From IMG/VR virus record IMGVR_UViG_3300030105_002498, positions 29,331-93,330 of that record: 64,000 nt of DNA; one strand, written 5' to 3'. Source of the DNA: a virus. Below are positions 32,801 through 42,500 of this stretch, piece by piece. The notes beneath the pieces are model-generated. The model made no database searches. It saw only the letters and a list, made by a program, of their open reading frames with translations, and was not told where the DNA came from. Each line of letters starts with the position of its first letter. The stretch's first letter is position 1. The position numbers and the translations under genes are program-made.

Positions 32801-35393
32801 TTGGAGACAAGGGAATACTGTTGGATTAACAGATTTCTTACCTTCTCCTGGAGACGTAGATACAGAAGCTTTAAATGGTTATGCCCTGGAGAAAGTTACA
32901 AACATAGACCCTTCAGCAGATGGAGGTAGAAACTACCAAGGATATTGCAAATCTGAGATATATGAAGTGAATGCAGATTACTTTAGAAGAGATAGAGAAA
33001 AGATTTTCTTTCATCTTGCTTTAGAGTATGACTGTTGTACAAAGTGTCTTGAGCAATTTCCACATAGGACTTATAATTCAGAGCAATCTTTTCAAGAGGA
33101 GCTTACAGATAACTACAGAATCTTCTTACCTAACAACTATAGAGATATGGAAGGAGAGACTGGTATTATAACAAATGTATTCAGAATACAAAACAACTTG
33201 TACATTCATACTGAAGAAGCTTTGTGGCATTTACCACAGAACATTCAGGAAAGAGTTACAGGTGACATTATATCTTTTATTGGAACTGGGAGTTTCTTTA
33301 GCATTCCTCCAAGAAAAATATTAGATGATTCTTCAGGTAATTCCGCAGGAACACAACACAAATGGGGAATGCTTAAAACTCCTCACGGAGTGTTTTTTCC
33401 TTCTGAAAATCAAAATACTCTTTATAAATTTAATGGGAACGACCTTGTTCCTATTAGTAACTTAGGTGAGTATAGTTGGTTTAAAGAAAACATTACATTG
33501 AACCAAGATAAGACTTATTTTAATGATACAGGTAAACAGTACCCTTATAAAGATAACCCTTCCAATGATTATGGTACAGGGTTTATATTAACTTATGATT
33601 CTAAATTTGAAAGAGTCTTAGTTACTAAGAGAGATTTCTTAATTGATAGTGGTCTTTTAAATTCTACTCATGGAGACTATACGATTTGTGTATATAATGG
33701 ACAACTCCTTGCCCACCTTAACATCTCTGAAACTATTGCTGCTGAAGCTTTAGATGGATGGTATGTTACAGGAATGAATGAGAACTGTTACCTATGCTTT
33801 GAAAAGTTGACTACAGAGATTATTCAAACTGAGGTAGCAAGTACTATACCTAACGATGCAGACATTCATGTATTCTTTGATACTTCAGGTTCATTTGGAG
33901 GTATCAATGATTCTTGTTTAACGAGTATTGATGATGCTATTGATGAGTGGATTGTAAACTATGCACTAGCTAATCCTGATTGGACTGGAACAGTTTATAA
34001 GTATGAAGATAATACAGAGAGATGGATTAACTACCCTCAAATTATTGCAAGTACAACTTACTCAGGGGTTGATTTATCAACTAAAGATATTATTGTAATT
34101 TCATTTTGTAATGAAGCTACACCTATTTATCATGATTCAAGTTTAGATAGTCCAATTGCTCCACCAACAGCAGCATACCTGGCTGATTTTAATAACTTTA
34201 AGACACTCCATGGTTTGTATAAATCTTTTATCGGAGTAGCTTATCCAATAGTATTTGGAACAGATGCAGGGTCTTGTGGAACTGGTGGAGGTAGTGTACC
34301 TTCGTCAAAGAATTTCTTGTCGCATTCTATTGCTGCAACTTTTGGACTACCTCTGACTGTTGAAGAAGTAGCTTCAGAATTGGGTTCACAGAATCCAGGC
34401 TTTACTGCTGGAGAATGGGCAGACCTTAAAGTTACCTTACAAGGAATTAATCCTTACCCTGATGATGGACTAAAAGATTATGGTTGGGCAGGTAAATGGG
34501 ACAGAGCAGCTAATACTTCAGGAGAGGTAATTGATTCTGTACAGTTTCAAGTTGATATGGAAGACATTTTAGCTGGAACAATAGTGACAGAAATTGTTGA
34601 TGTAGCTGTACCAGTATTTGAAACACAATGCTTACCACCTACACCTTTAGTATCTGCAACTCTCCTTGATTGTTCTTGGACTCAGAGTTTCAATATCAAG
34701 TTTGATGCCTGGGTAAGTTTTCATGACTACACACCAAACTTCTATATAAATACTCCTGATAAATTTTACTCTTGGGATAACATTAGTGGGAGAGCTAACT
34801 TATATAAACATAATGCTGAGAACTTATATCAAACTTACTATGGTGTTAAGCATGACTTTATTGTAGAGTATGTTTCACTATCAGAACCATTAGGAACTAA
34901 AGTCTGGAATCATTTAAAACTCTTGACTGAAGCTAAGAAGTATGATGCAGTAACTAATAGTCAAGTAGATCAAAGGTTTGTGACTTTTAATAAGATGATG
35001 TTGTATAATTCAAGACAGAATAGTGGAGTTCTTAACCTAGTTTCTAAAGATACTCAAGCTGACCCTGCAAATTACATGTCTCAACAGTTGTCAAATACTG
35101 TAGGAAAGTCTTTAATAAACAGGAATGAAAGAGACTGGAGTATCAATGACTTTAGAGATATGGTTGGAGATTACAGTATTCCAATGTTTGATAAAACTAA
35201 ACTTTCTCTGCAAAGTTCAACTTACTTGGATAAAGTGTTGAATGCACCTGCTATGGATTATGGAAAAGATTGGACTCAACAGGAAGTATTCCGTGACAAA
35301 TACTTGATTATAAGGTTAATATTTAATACCTTTAATGATACGCAGTTAATATTAAACTATTCAGTAGAAAATGAAATCCCTTCACAAAGGTAA
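29877..35393 (+). CDS. Large tail hub/muzzle ('stabilization') protein with VWA-like insertion
   Basis: An 1838-residue virion protein. The N-terminus (NVNRLSKGISTDVSPIDQKQ, GTYRYAKNAVLESRDGNIGF) is typical of the crAss-phage tail 'stabilization' protein at the tail tip. A long hydrophobic stretch (about 873-915) could enter the host membrane. Residues about 1325-1480 look like a von Willebrand factor A domain: HVFFDTSGSFGG gives the MIDAS motif D1335-T-S-G-S, followed by IIVISFCNEATPIYH. Family members are usually shorter, so this domain is probably an addition, perhaps for host binding. Confidence 0.8.
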   Translation: MAEKNNVNRLSKGISTDVSPIDQKQGTYRYAKNAVLESRDGNIGFLSNELGNEVCALFPTGYTPIGKEYMTNGEVAIFLVSLDDATSEIGILKDNCTYETVVNTNLGFKIKNQIDATYRLRRGCERTVYFTDGANKPRIFNFDSPEDFQDGAGAWVETKFNLFKIYNSIPRFSNIEIAETGQLPPGSYNAAIQYLDEDFNPTEWINTTDTVIIYNDNGKSKPFRDVRGSTNAITDYQDYGNTNKSIKFTLSNLDETFLFYRIAIIEANNGSGNVSRVVFSGEISTKILSYTYTGTNGQTEGTVQEIQQFNNIIESAKHIEQIENRLILSNTQGKQINYCRLQKYASRIKANLVTESVVLNDLTFENNQKRPEHHLEKVGYMPGEIYSFGIVWVFDDGTTSPGYHIPGKASTYNSLMSSDNVLENSFYTENDSCSGEDFWGYDSQGTPLKNTAIRHHRFPLRSKVNKPLVTSLGSSTELTQNVLSLTITGTIADPPVSASTMEVTVNYTIDAVAATEVIDINTETYDPATGILNLQITSNLGVLVFVDVLETPDAGGAGVAPSTNSTLTYVGTVTEETVILNDIVYTSDIFGINFSNIDVPSADDLNGEVVVGYYIVRNKREEAEKTILDTGVITPLLEEKRAGVSKFVSFGHIAPESADLKDDVFALVHPEHKFRQKEYTGVTELIQEGEYVITSRNVSSRVTQDVLPGTSYDASVNKRRERDSDGFDLHTITRNNNVTYNVKEGTLADQADINEVFYLDSLFSKTITDLGGDRKDIFNMSGDNKTGILHLNKTLDTVDLRDNLPYVVMKRTLTDPYGNFRVLPYYKENANTINLSGATENTVTIFNGDSYISSMRYVSSSYYDLRIKDRDRKSGALNFIIGVLGVITGAVLIATGVGAAAGIAVIGFGVTQLSTGFKVAQASRVYQDLYDQGLQDTVDDAATQQYFAPDPQDDELQWMTDVVTNLWFESSVNMNWRQGNTVGLTDFLPSPGDVDTEALNGYALEKVTNIDPSADGGRNYQGYCKSEIYEVNADYFRRDREKIFFHLALEYDCCTKCLEQFPHRTYNSEQSFQEELTDNYRIFLPNNYRDMEGETGIITNVFRIQNNLYIHTEEALWHLPQNIQERVTGDIISFIGTGSFFSIPPRKILDDSSGNSAGTQHKWGMLKTPHGVFFPSENQNTLYKFNGNDLVPISNLGEYSWFKENITLNQDKTYFNDTGKQYPYKDNPSNDYGTGFILTYDSKFERVLVTKRDFLIDSGLLNSTHGDYTICVYNGQLLAHLNISETIAAEALDGWYVTGMNENCYLCFEKLTTEIIQTEVASTIPNDADIHVFFDTSGSFGGINDSCLTSIDDAIDEWIVNYALANPDWTGTVYKYEDNTERWINYPQIIASTTYSGVDLSTKDIIVISFCNEATPIYHDSSLDSPIAPPTAAYLADFNNFKTLHGLYKSFIGVAYPIVFGTDAGSCGTGGGSVPSSKNFLSHSIAATFGLPLTVEEVASELGSQNPGFTAGEWADLKVTLQGINPYPDDGLKDYGWAGKWDRAANTSGEVIDSVQFQVDMEDILAGTIVTEIVDVAVPVFETQCLPPTPLVSATLLDCSWTQSFNIKFDAWVSFHDYTPNFYINTPDKFYSWDNISGRANLYKHNAENLYQTYYGVKHDFIVEYVSLSEPLGTKVWNHLKLLTEAKKYDAVTNSQVDQRFVTFNKMMLYNSRQNSGVLNLVSKDTQADPANYMSQQLSNTVGKSLINRNERDWSINDFRDMVGDYSIPMFDKTKLSLQSSTYLDKVLNAPAMDYGKDWTQQEVFRDKYLIIRLIFNTFNDTQLILNYSVENEIPSQR

Positions 35394-35423
35394 ATAAATA
35401 AATGAACTTAACTTCAAAATAAT

Positions 35424-37181
35424 ATGAAAAAGAAAACAAGAAAAAAGTATGGGACGGGAACTGCTGTAGTAGACTACATGGAGAACCCTTACTCTGCTTT
35501 ACAACAACATAAGATCAATAATGCCAAAGCTGCTTCTGAAGCTGCGAATAATCCTTTGTGGAAAGGGATGGACATGGCTGGAAACATGGCTATGCAATAT
35601 GGTATCAGCCAAGGAGGATTTGGTGAAAGTGCTTTGGGTGAACTTGGAAATTCTGCGTTACCTATCTTAGGCAATATGGAATTTGCCAATGGAGGTCAAG
35701 TACCAAATGTTCCTGTTGAAGTTGAGGGTAAAGAAGTTGGGGAATTACCTAATGGAGAACTCTTAGATTTTAAAGGAGCTAGTCATGAAGAAGGTGGAAT
35801 CAATGTAGACTTGCCAGGAGGGACAGAAATCTTTTCTGACAGAGTTAAGATTAAAGGTAAGTCTATGGCAGACAGAAAGAAAGCTAGACAAAAGAGGGAG
35901 ACTAAAGTAACTAAGAAGTCAAAAGGTAACCCAACTGATGCTTTATTGAAGAACACATTGAAGAGAACTAAAACAACTAATCAAATGCAAGATAGATTTG
36001 ACAAGCAAGTTCAAGAGATTATTACTGGAATTCAAAATCTTGGTAGTAATACTGGACCTCCACAACAAGGTGGCGGTCTTCCACCAGAAGTAGATGGAGA
36101 GTTTGCTTATGGAGGTAAGGTAAGTTATGCTGGAGGTGGCACAGTTATTCCACCAGAGCAATGGTTACAAGACCAAGGTATTGCTGGCAACTATCAAGAG
36201 ATGTTAGCAAGTGGAGAATGGGGAGATAAGTATGGTGCTAATTACAATGCCTTTTTGAATAACCCTTTTCCAGGAGTAAATCAAAATCCACAAGTACCTA
36301 ATTCACCTGGCATACCATCTAGAAACTCACAAGCTACATTACCTAATCAAGAATTCAAAAATCCAGGAGTGGTTAATAATACTCCAGGTTTAGAGTTTAA
36401 TTTTGATAATAATGTTTTTACAGATAGTATACCTGGTGCAGACCCAATGAATGCAGATGCTTTTGCTGACATGACAACAGGAACTGAACCTAACCCTTTT
36501 CCTGGAAATGGCAGTAATGACAGTAAACGAAAAAATCCTTTTGCAGAGATGGACTTTAATGACCCAACAACTTTTGGAGATAAGGTAGGACTTGCAGGAG
36601 ATTTAATATCTACATTCTCAGGTAAGCAAAATACATTAGAGAATAGAGCACAAGATACTCCGAATATTAATCCTTATGTAAACTATGGACAAAAAGGTTT
36701 ACAGACTTTAGATAAGACTAAAGGGATGGTAGGAGAACTTAGAGATAATCAACTAGCTGATTTACAGTTATCAAAGACTGCACAGTTAAAGCGAGGAAGA
36801 AATTCTGCAAGAGGTGTAAACACTCAGAGAGCTTTAGACTTAGCAGGTACTCAACAAGCTGACCAAGCTGCGGGAAATATTAATGATGCTTATACAGGTC
36901 AACTTATGGACATCTTTGGACAGCAAGCAGGTATGGAGAATCAACAAGATCAGATAGTGATGTCAGGAGAAGGAGCAAGAGACTTAGCTGACAGACAAGA
37001 TACAGATAACTTCTATACTCAACTTGGTAAAGACAAAGCTACTATAGGAACTGGATTACAAGAGACAGGTAAAGATTTGAATGCTATCAAGCAAAATCAA
37101 ATGATTGAGAATCTTATTGGGCAGCTTTCTAAATATGGAATTACAATTGACGACAAAGGAACTTTAACAACTAATAAATAA
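35424..37181 (+). CDS. Virion cargo/internal structural protein 1
   Basis: A 585-residue protein. Near residue 90 is FANGGQVPNVPVEVEGKE, then GELPNGELLDFKGASHEEGG and INVDLPGGTEIFSDRVK, a small conserved beta domain found in internal virion proteins of crAss-like phages. The middle is Pro/Asn/Gly-rich and disordered; the C-terminal third is helical and Gln-rich (QQADQAAGNINDAYTGQLMD). The lead basic peptide may bind DNA. It is likely packaged in capsid or tail and released at infection. Confidence 0.7.
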   Translation: MKKKTRKKYGTGTAVVDYMENPYSALQQHKINNAKAASEAANNPLWKGMDMAGNMAMQYGISQGGFGESALGELGNSALPILGNMEFANGGQVPNVPVEVEGKEVGELPNGELLDFKGASHEEGGINVDLPGGTEIFSDRVKIKGKSMADRKKARQKRETKVTKKSKGNPTDALLKNTLKRTKTTNQMQDRFDKQVQEIITGIQNLGSNTGPPQQGGGLPPEVDGEFAYGGKVSYAGGGTVIPPEQWLQDQGIAGNYQEMLASGEWGDKYGANYNAFLNNPFPGVNQNPQVPNSPGIPSRNSQATLPNQEFKNPGVVNNTPGLEFNFDNNVFTDSIPGADPMNADAFADMTTGTEPNPFPGNGSNDSKRKNPFAEMDFNDPTTFGDKVGLAGDLISTFSGKQNTLENRAQDTPNINPYVNYGQKGLQTLDKTKGMVGELRDNQLADLQLSKTAQLKRGRNSARGVNTQRALDLAGTQQADQAAGNINDAYTGQLMDIFGQQAGMENQQDQIVMSGEGARDLADRQDTDNFYTQLGKDKATIGTGLQETGKDLNAIKQNQMIENLIGQLSKYGITIDDKGTLTTNK

Positions 37182-39505
37182 TGGGACGATTTTATCAAAC
37201 ATCTGAAGGGAAATTTGTAGACAATAACATGTACCAAATGCCTTATGAATTGGCAGGAGAAGTTATTGGGAATGCAGAACAGAGAGTAGACGAGCAAGTA
37301 GCAGAGACAGAGCTACTTACTGGAGCTGTAGATAGTATTCAACACTTGAATTTTGAAGCAGAGAACACAAGAGTAAAAGGAATTCAAGATAAGTATGGTA
37401 CTCAGATAGATGAGTTGACTAACACTATCATGAAGAATCCTTTAGAGTTTCAAAAGAACATGCCAGCTTTGAAGAAGATTCAAAGAGACTTGATGCAGAG
37501 TAGAGATTCAGGAGACATCTATGATATTGAACAAAGACATGGAGACTATTCAAAATGGGCAACGGAGAACAAAAAAATTAAAGAAGACAATCCTGATTTG
37601 TATAATCAAATGAGTAAGCATTGGTATAGTGATATTGAGCAGAGAGGTACAGAGAATGCTAACGCTAGATTTAAAGGTACACAGATTGTAAATAGACCTG
37701 ACCTTTCTAGTAAAGAATCTCAAGAACGTTTTAAAAGTATTAAAGCTAATCTGGTTGAGTCCATAACTCCAGATGGTATGTATAAGGTTGGTAACAAATC
37801 TGTGACTGAAGAAAGGGTAGCTCAAATTGCTATGGCAGAATTACTATCTGACCCTAGCTTCAAAGGGTACACAGAACAGATGGGAAAGACTTTAGGACAA
37901 GAAGGTTTTTTTGATGCTCAAGGTAATCCTACTAACATCTTTGATGAAAATGGCAAGTTAAATTCTGCACACCCTTTTGCAAGAGATGTTGCAAGTGCTG
38001 CAAGAACTTATGGTTTTTCTGAGAATACTTTAGATGAAGCTCCTTACCAAGCTGATAAATTAAAAGCAGGTTACAACCAACAAAGAGACAGGAAAAAAGC
38101 AGGTTATGATATAGGAGCAGCTAAAAATAAAGAAGGTACTGATGCTCGACTTGAAGATCAAAAACAAAAAGGAAGAATGGAACTTGCTAGGTTGAAAGAC
38201 TCTACAAAAAGAGGTCAGATGAAACTTGCAGTTAAGTTAGAAAAAGATGAAGCTATAGCAGTTGGAGATATTGAAACTTTAGATAGCATTAATGTTTCTT
38301 CAAGACCTTACAGAGTTGCTACTATCGCAGAACAAAAAGATATGGGGACAACCTATATGGATTTATCAGCTAAGACTTCAGCAGGTAAAACTTTAACAGG
38401 ACAAGAACAGATTGACCTTAATAAACTTGATGGTTTATATGGACCTGTTGTTGAAGCTCATGGAGATGATATTATTAGAGCAGCAGGTGAAGACCCTGCA
38501 ACTTATAAAGACCCTGCAAGGAAATCAGCGAGAGTTAAGAAACTACTTTCAGAGATATTCCAACTTAGTGACCCTGATTTTGGTATCAAGACTACAACTA
38601 GACCTTATGACCCTAAGAGAACTTTTGAGCCAACTACTAGTCAAGACTATTCAGAAAGACACAGAGTCCAAGGAATTAAAGATGGGGCGGAGAAAGTTCT
38701 TGGAAACTTTGGTGAGATGATTGCAGACAAGATGATTCTTACTAGGAGTCACATGCCAGCAGGAGGTTCAAGTGAAGTGGGTAAGACTGGGATGAAGTTT
38801 GTGAATACTTTACACTTATCTTCTACAGAACCTATTGTTCAAGATATTAATTCAACTGCTTACGATGTTCAAGGGAAGAAGAGGTCAGGAGAAAGAGTTG
38901 ATGTAGATACAAGTTCTTTTGCAACAGGAGAGACTTCTAGTCCTATGCAATCTATTATGCAAGCAACAGGTACAAACTCTCCACAAGAACTAGCTGAAGC
39001 AGGTTATGGAAAGTATACCTGGAGACAAGAAAGAGGAGATTTTATTGTAGACTTTATTCCTAACAATGCGGCTTTAAAAGCTCAGGGAGTAGATGTTACA
39101 GATAGCTATTGGAATCCAGACGGCTTCTCTTTGAGATACAATAATGTATCAGGAGATGTTTGGAAGAATTTTGATATGAGTAATCCTGAAGTGAGAAGAA
39201 TGAGAATGGAAGCTGATGTAACTTATTCTGAAGCTGCACAAGTTGTAGATACAAATATTGCAGAATTAAAAGCCACTAACTATGAAAACTCTAGACCATT
39301 TGCAATGGGAGGAATACCAGAGGCTCTTTTTAAAATTGATTATGACCAAGAGTCACAACAATACATTATGATGCAAAGCTTTGATGGAGATAAAAATCTA
39401 AACTGGTCTGATATAAAAGAGCAAGGTTTATATAGTTTTACTTCCGATCCTGAAGAATTAATCTTACTTTTACGTGAGAAAGTTATAGCTAGAAATAAAA
39501 AATAA
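37181..39505 (+). CDS. Virion cargo/internal structural protein 2
   Basis: A 774-residue hydrophilic protein without membrane segments. The N-terminal ~350 residues are long charged helices (VDEQVAETELLTGAVDSIQH; DKLKAGYNQQRDRKKAGYD); the rest is mixed alpha/beta. Its start overlaps the stop of cargo protein 1. Large, helical proteins between the tail hub and the polymerase polypeptide are expected cargo in this phage group. No enzymatic motif is recognised. Confidence 0.65.
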   Translation: MGRFYQTSEGKFVDNNMYQMPYELAGEVIGNAEQRVDEQVAETELLTGAVDSIQHLNFEAENTRVKGIQDKYGTQIDELTNTIMKNPLEFQKNMPALKKIQRDLMQSRDSGDIYDIEQRHGDYSKWATENKKIKEDNPDLYNQMSKHWYSDIEQRGTENANARFKGTQIVNRPDLSSKESQERFKSIKANLVESITPDGMYKVGNKSVTEERVAQIAMAELLSDPSFKGYTEQMGKTLGQEGFFDAQGNPTNIFDENGKLNSAHPFARDVASAARTYGFSENTLDEAPYQADKLKAGYNQQRDRKKAGYDIGAAKNKEGTDARLEDQKQKGRMELARLKDSTKRGQMKLAVKLEKDEAIAVGDIETLDSINVSSRPYRVATIAEQKDMGTTYMDLSAKTSAGKTLTGQEQIDLNKLDGLYGPVVEAHGDDIIRAAGEDPATYKDPARKSARVKKLLSEIFQLSDPDFGIKTTTRPYDPKRTFEPTTSQDYSERHRVQGIKDGAEKVLGNFGEMIADKMILTRSHMPAGGSSEVGKTGMKFVNTLHLSSTEPIVQDINSTAYDVQGKKRSGERVDVDTSSFATGETSSPMQSIMQATGTNSPQELAEAGYGKYTWRQERGDFIVDFIPNNAALKAQGVDVTDSYWNPDGFSLRYNNVSGDVWKNFDMSNPEVRRMRMEADVTYSEAAQVVDTNIAELKATNYENSRPFAMGGIPEALFKIDYDQESQQYIMMQSFDGDKNLNWSDIKEQGLYSFTSDPEELILLLREKVIARNKK

Positions 39506-39514
39506 AAATCTAAT

Positions 39515-42500
39515 ATGAGCAAAGGTAGAAAAATTAATATAAGTGTAGAAGAAGCTTTTGGAATTCCTGCCCAGAAAAAAGGACCAGACACTATCAACCC
39601 AACTACTGACCCACTTAAAAAAAGTAATGGAGGTCCTATTTCAGAAAGTTTGTCTCCTGAAAGTTTAAGAATACTAGAAGAAACTAAAGGTGCAAAAGCA
39701 GGTGGTGCTGCTATTGATAAAGGTTCTGAATTATTTAGATTACAAGGAGGAACTTTTAGTGTAGACGAAGCTATCAACTATAATGCTAACCTAGCTGCTA
39801 ACCAATCTTTTGGAGAGCAAGTAGGGAATGTGACTATGAATGCTATACCAACTTTTGCAGCAGGTTTCTTAGACAACTTTAACTATGATATACCTGACAT
39901 GGTAGGCTTAGTTAGTGGACAAGAAAAAGAATATGGTAACTGGCTCACAGATATAACTCAGTCTTTAAGAAAGGCTGGGGATGCCCCTGTTTATCAAGAA
40001 GGAGATTCTTTAGCTGACCCAACTTACTGGGCAAAACAAGCACAGAACTTTTCTTATACAGCAGGATTGATAGCAGGTACAATGGTAGAACAAGCAGCTA
40101 TGACAGCTCTTACTGTTGAGAGTTTGGGTGCTGCTGCTCCTCTGCAAGCTTTAAGTTTAGGTAACAAAGCTAAACTATTTAAGAATGCTGCTTTTGGTAC
40201 ATGGAAAGGTGTACAAGAAGGATATATTAATGCTCTTGAAACTTTTGAAGGAACAAAGAAGAAGTATGAAGGATTAGGTTACTCACAAGAAGAGGCTATC
40301 AAGTATGCTTCCGAGGCTGCTTCTATTGGATATAAGATGGAGACTGGACCATTAATGGTTTTAAATGCTCTACAATTTGGAGCAATAGGAAAACTAAATC
40401 CTTTTGGGAAAAGTGCAGGAGTTAACACAGGTTTTGGAGGTGCAGTAGAATCAGCACTCTCTCCAGCTTTTAGTAGAATTGCATACAAGCCTCTATCTAA
40501 ATTGGTAGCAGGTGGAGTTAACATTGGTTCTGAATCTGTTGAGGAGATTATTCAAACTGGTGTAGGTAGATATGCTGAACACAGACAACTAAGCAAAACT
40601 AAAGATACCTTCACAGATTTTGAATTTTGGAATAATGAAATGAGAGACTCTGCCATTGGTGGAGCTTTTGGTGGTGGTGTGTTTACTGTTGCAGGGAGTG
40701 TCTCAGATAAGATTCAAGATAAGAAGACTGGTGCAGTTCAAGGAAGAATTTATGATAACTTTATAACAAATAATAAGAAAAGAACTGAGCAACATACTAT
40801 TGAATTATCTCAAGCTATTCAAGAAGGTGATGTAGAAAAGCAAAGAAATATAGAGTTCAAGATGCAGAGAGAATCTGTATTTGAAGCTTTAAAGTTAGAT
40901 TACACTTTGAAAAAAGAAACTGCTTTTGACAGTCACATTAAAACTTTAGAAGGAGCTTTAGAAGCTATTCAGAATAAAGACGTAGAAGCACTAAAGAAAT
41001 ATGGGTTACTTGATGAAGCTTCAATAAAGAATGCTTTGCAAAGTTTCCCAAGACTTATTGCTCAATCAAATAAAATAAAAGAGACTTTCTTAAAGAACTA
41101 TGAGAAGAGTGAAGACTTTACAGTTGCAGCTACTCTTACAGATAGTCAGATGGTTAGTGACAACTCTATCCGTTACATAGAAGAAAACAAAAAAAGTGTA
41201 GAAGAATTTAAAAGAAAAAACTTCTCAGGTCTATCTCCTCAAGGTCAAGTTCACATGAACAACCTTTTAAGAAAAGAAGAGATTATGATACAAGCTGGAA
41301 TCAATAGTATTTCAGCAGCAGAGAGAACAGAATTAGAGAGTTTAGAAGAGATGATTAATACTGGAGATGAAGGCTTATCAGAACTTGATAGGAATTTATT
41401 CAAGACTTTAGATGCTAGTGAAATTCTAAACACTTACGTTGAAAACGAGAATCTTAAAAAAGTTCAGGGGACAGCTACAGAAAGAATAGAAGAGTGGAGC
41501 AAACCTGGAAAAGCAAAAGAAGTTAAAGTAAATGAAGCTGTACAAGAAATTAAGAAAGCTACATCTAAAGAGGCTTTGGTGGAAGTTAAAGAAACTTTAG
41601 AGAAAGAAAATGCTTTGACTCCTAAAGTTGAACAAGTCATTAATGCTAAGATAGTTGAAGCTGAAGTAAATGCTACTGTTCCTCCTCAAGAAGAGGGAGA
41701 GAACTTTGCAGAGATAGAAAGAGAAACAGGTCCTCCTCCGAATCCTGTAAGAGAAGAAACTGCTCAAGAGATTAATGCAATCTTTGAACAACTTGAAGCT
41801 GAATATGCAGAGACGGATAACTTTACTACGTTGTCTGATGAACAATTATTTGAGCCTGTTGATGTATCTGATATGTCAGATGGTCTTAGAAGTAAAATGC
41901 AAAAGGCTGTAGGTCAATACTATGAGAACTTGAGGACTGAAAAAGATAACCCAAGTTTCTCTGACTTCATTCAAGACTTTATTAAGCATAATGCTAAAGA
42001 CTCAACAGATAGAATCTTTAATGCTTTAGTAGAAGGTTGGAAAGCTAATGGTTTACAAGAAGCTGACTATGCACAAGTGTATGCAAATATCTTTAAGAAT
42101 AGAAAAGATATTGCTTTTGATATTCTTGGTATTGCAAATGAGATAATTGGAGAAGCTCCAACTGTAACTGAAGTTGCTAGTGAAACTAAAAAGGTTTTAG
42201 AAGAAGTTCAAAAAGAGGCTGCACCAACTGTAGCTCTTAATACAAATAATGAACCTGTATTAAAAGATACAACTCCTTTCAGAACTTCACAAGCAACTTT
42301 AAAGGCTGCTCATTTATCTATGCCTTATAATAGAGAGTTTGTAACTGATGAAGATGGTAATGTAACCGTTGTTGATACTGATGACTCTACAGAATTGCTG
42401 ACTGGCAATGATGTAAATTCAATGAAGCTTTTGAATCCTGATTTATTTAATCCAGGTACAGTACTATCTGTAAGCATCCCACCTAACTATATGAATATGA

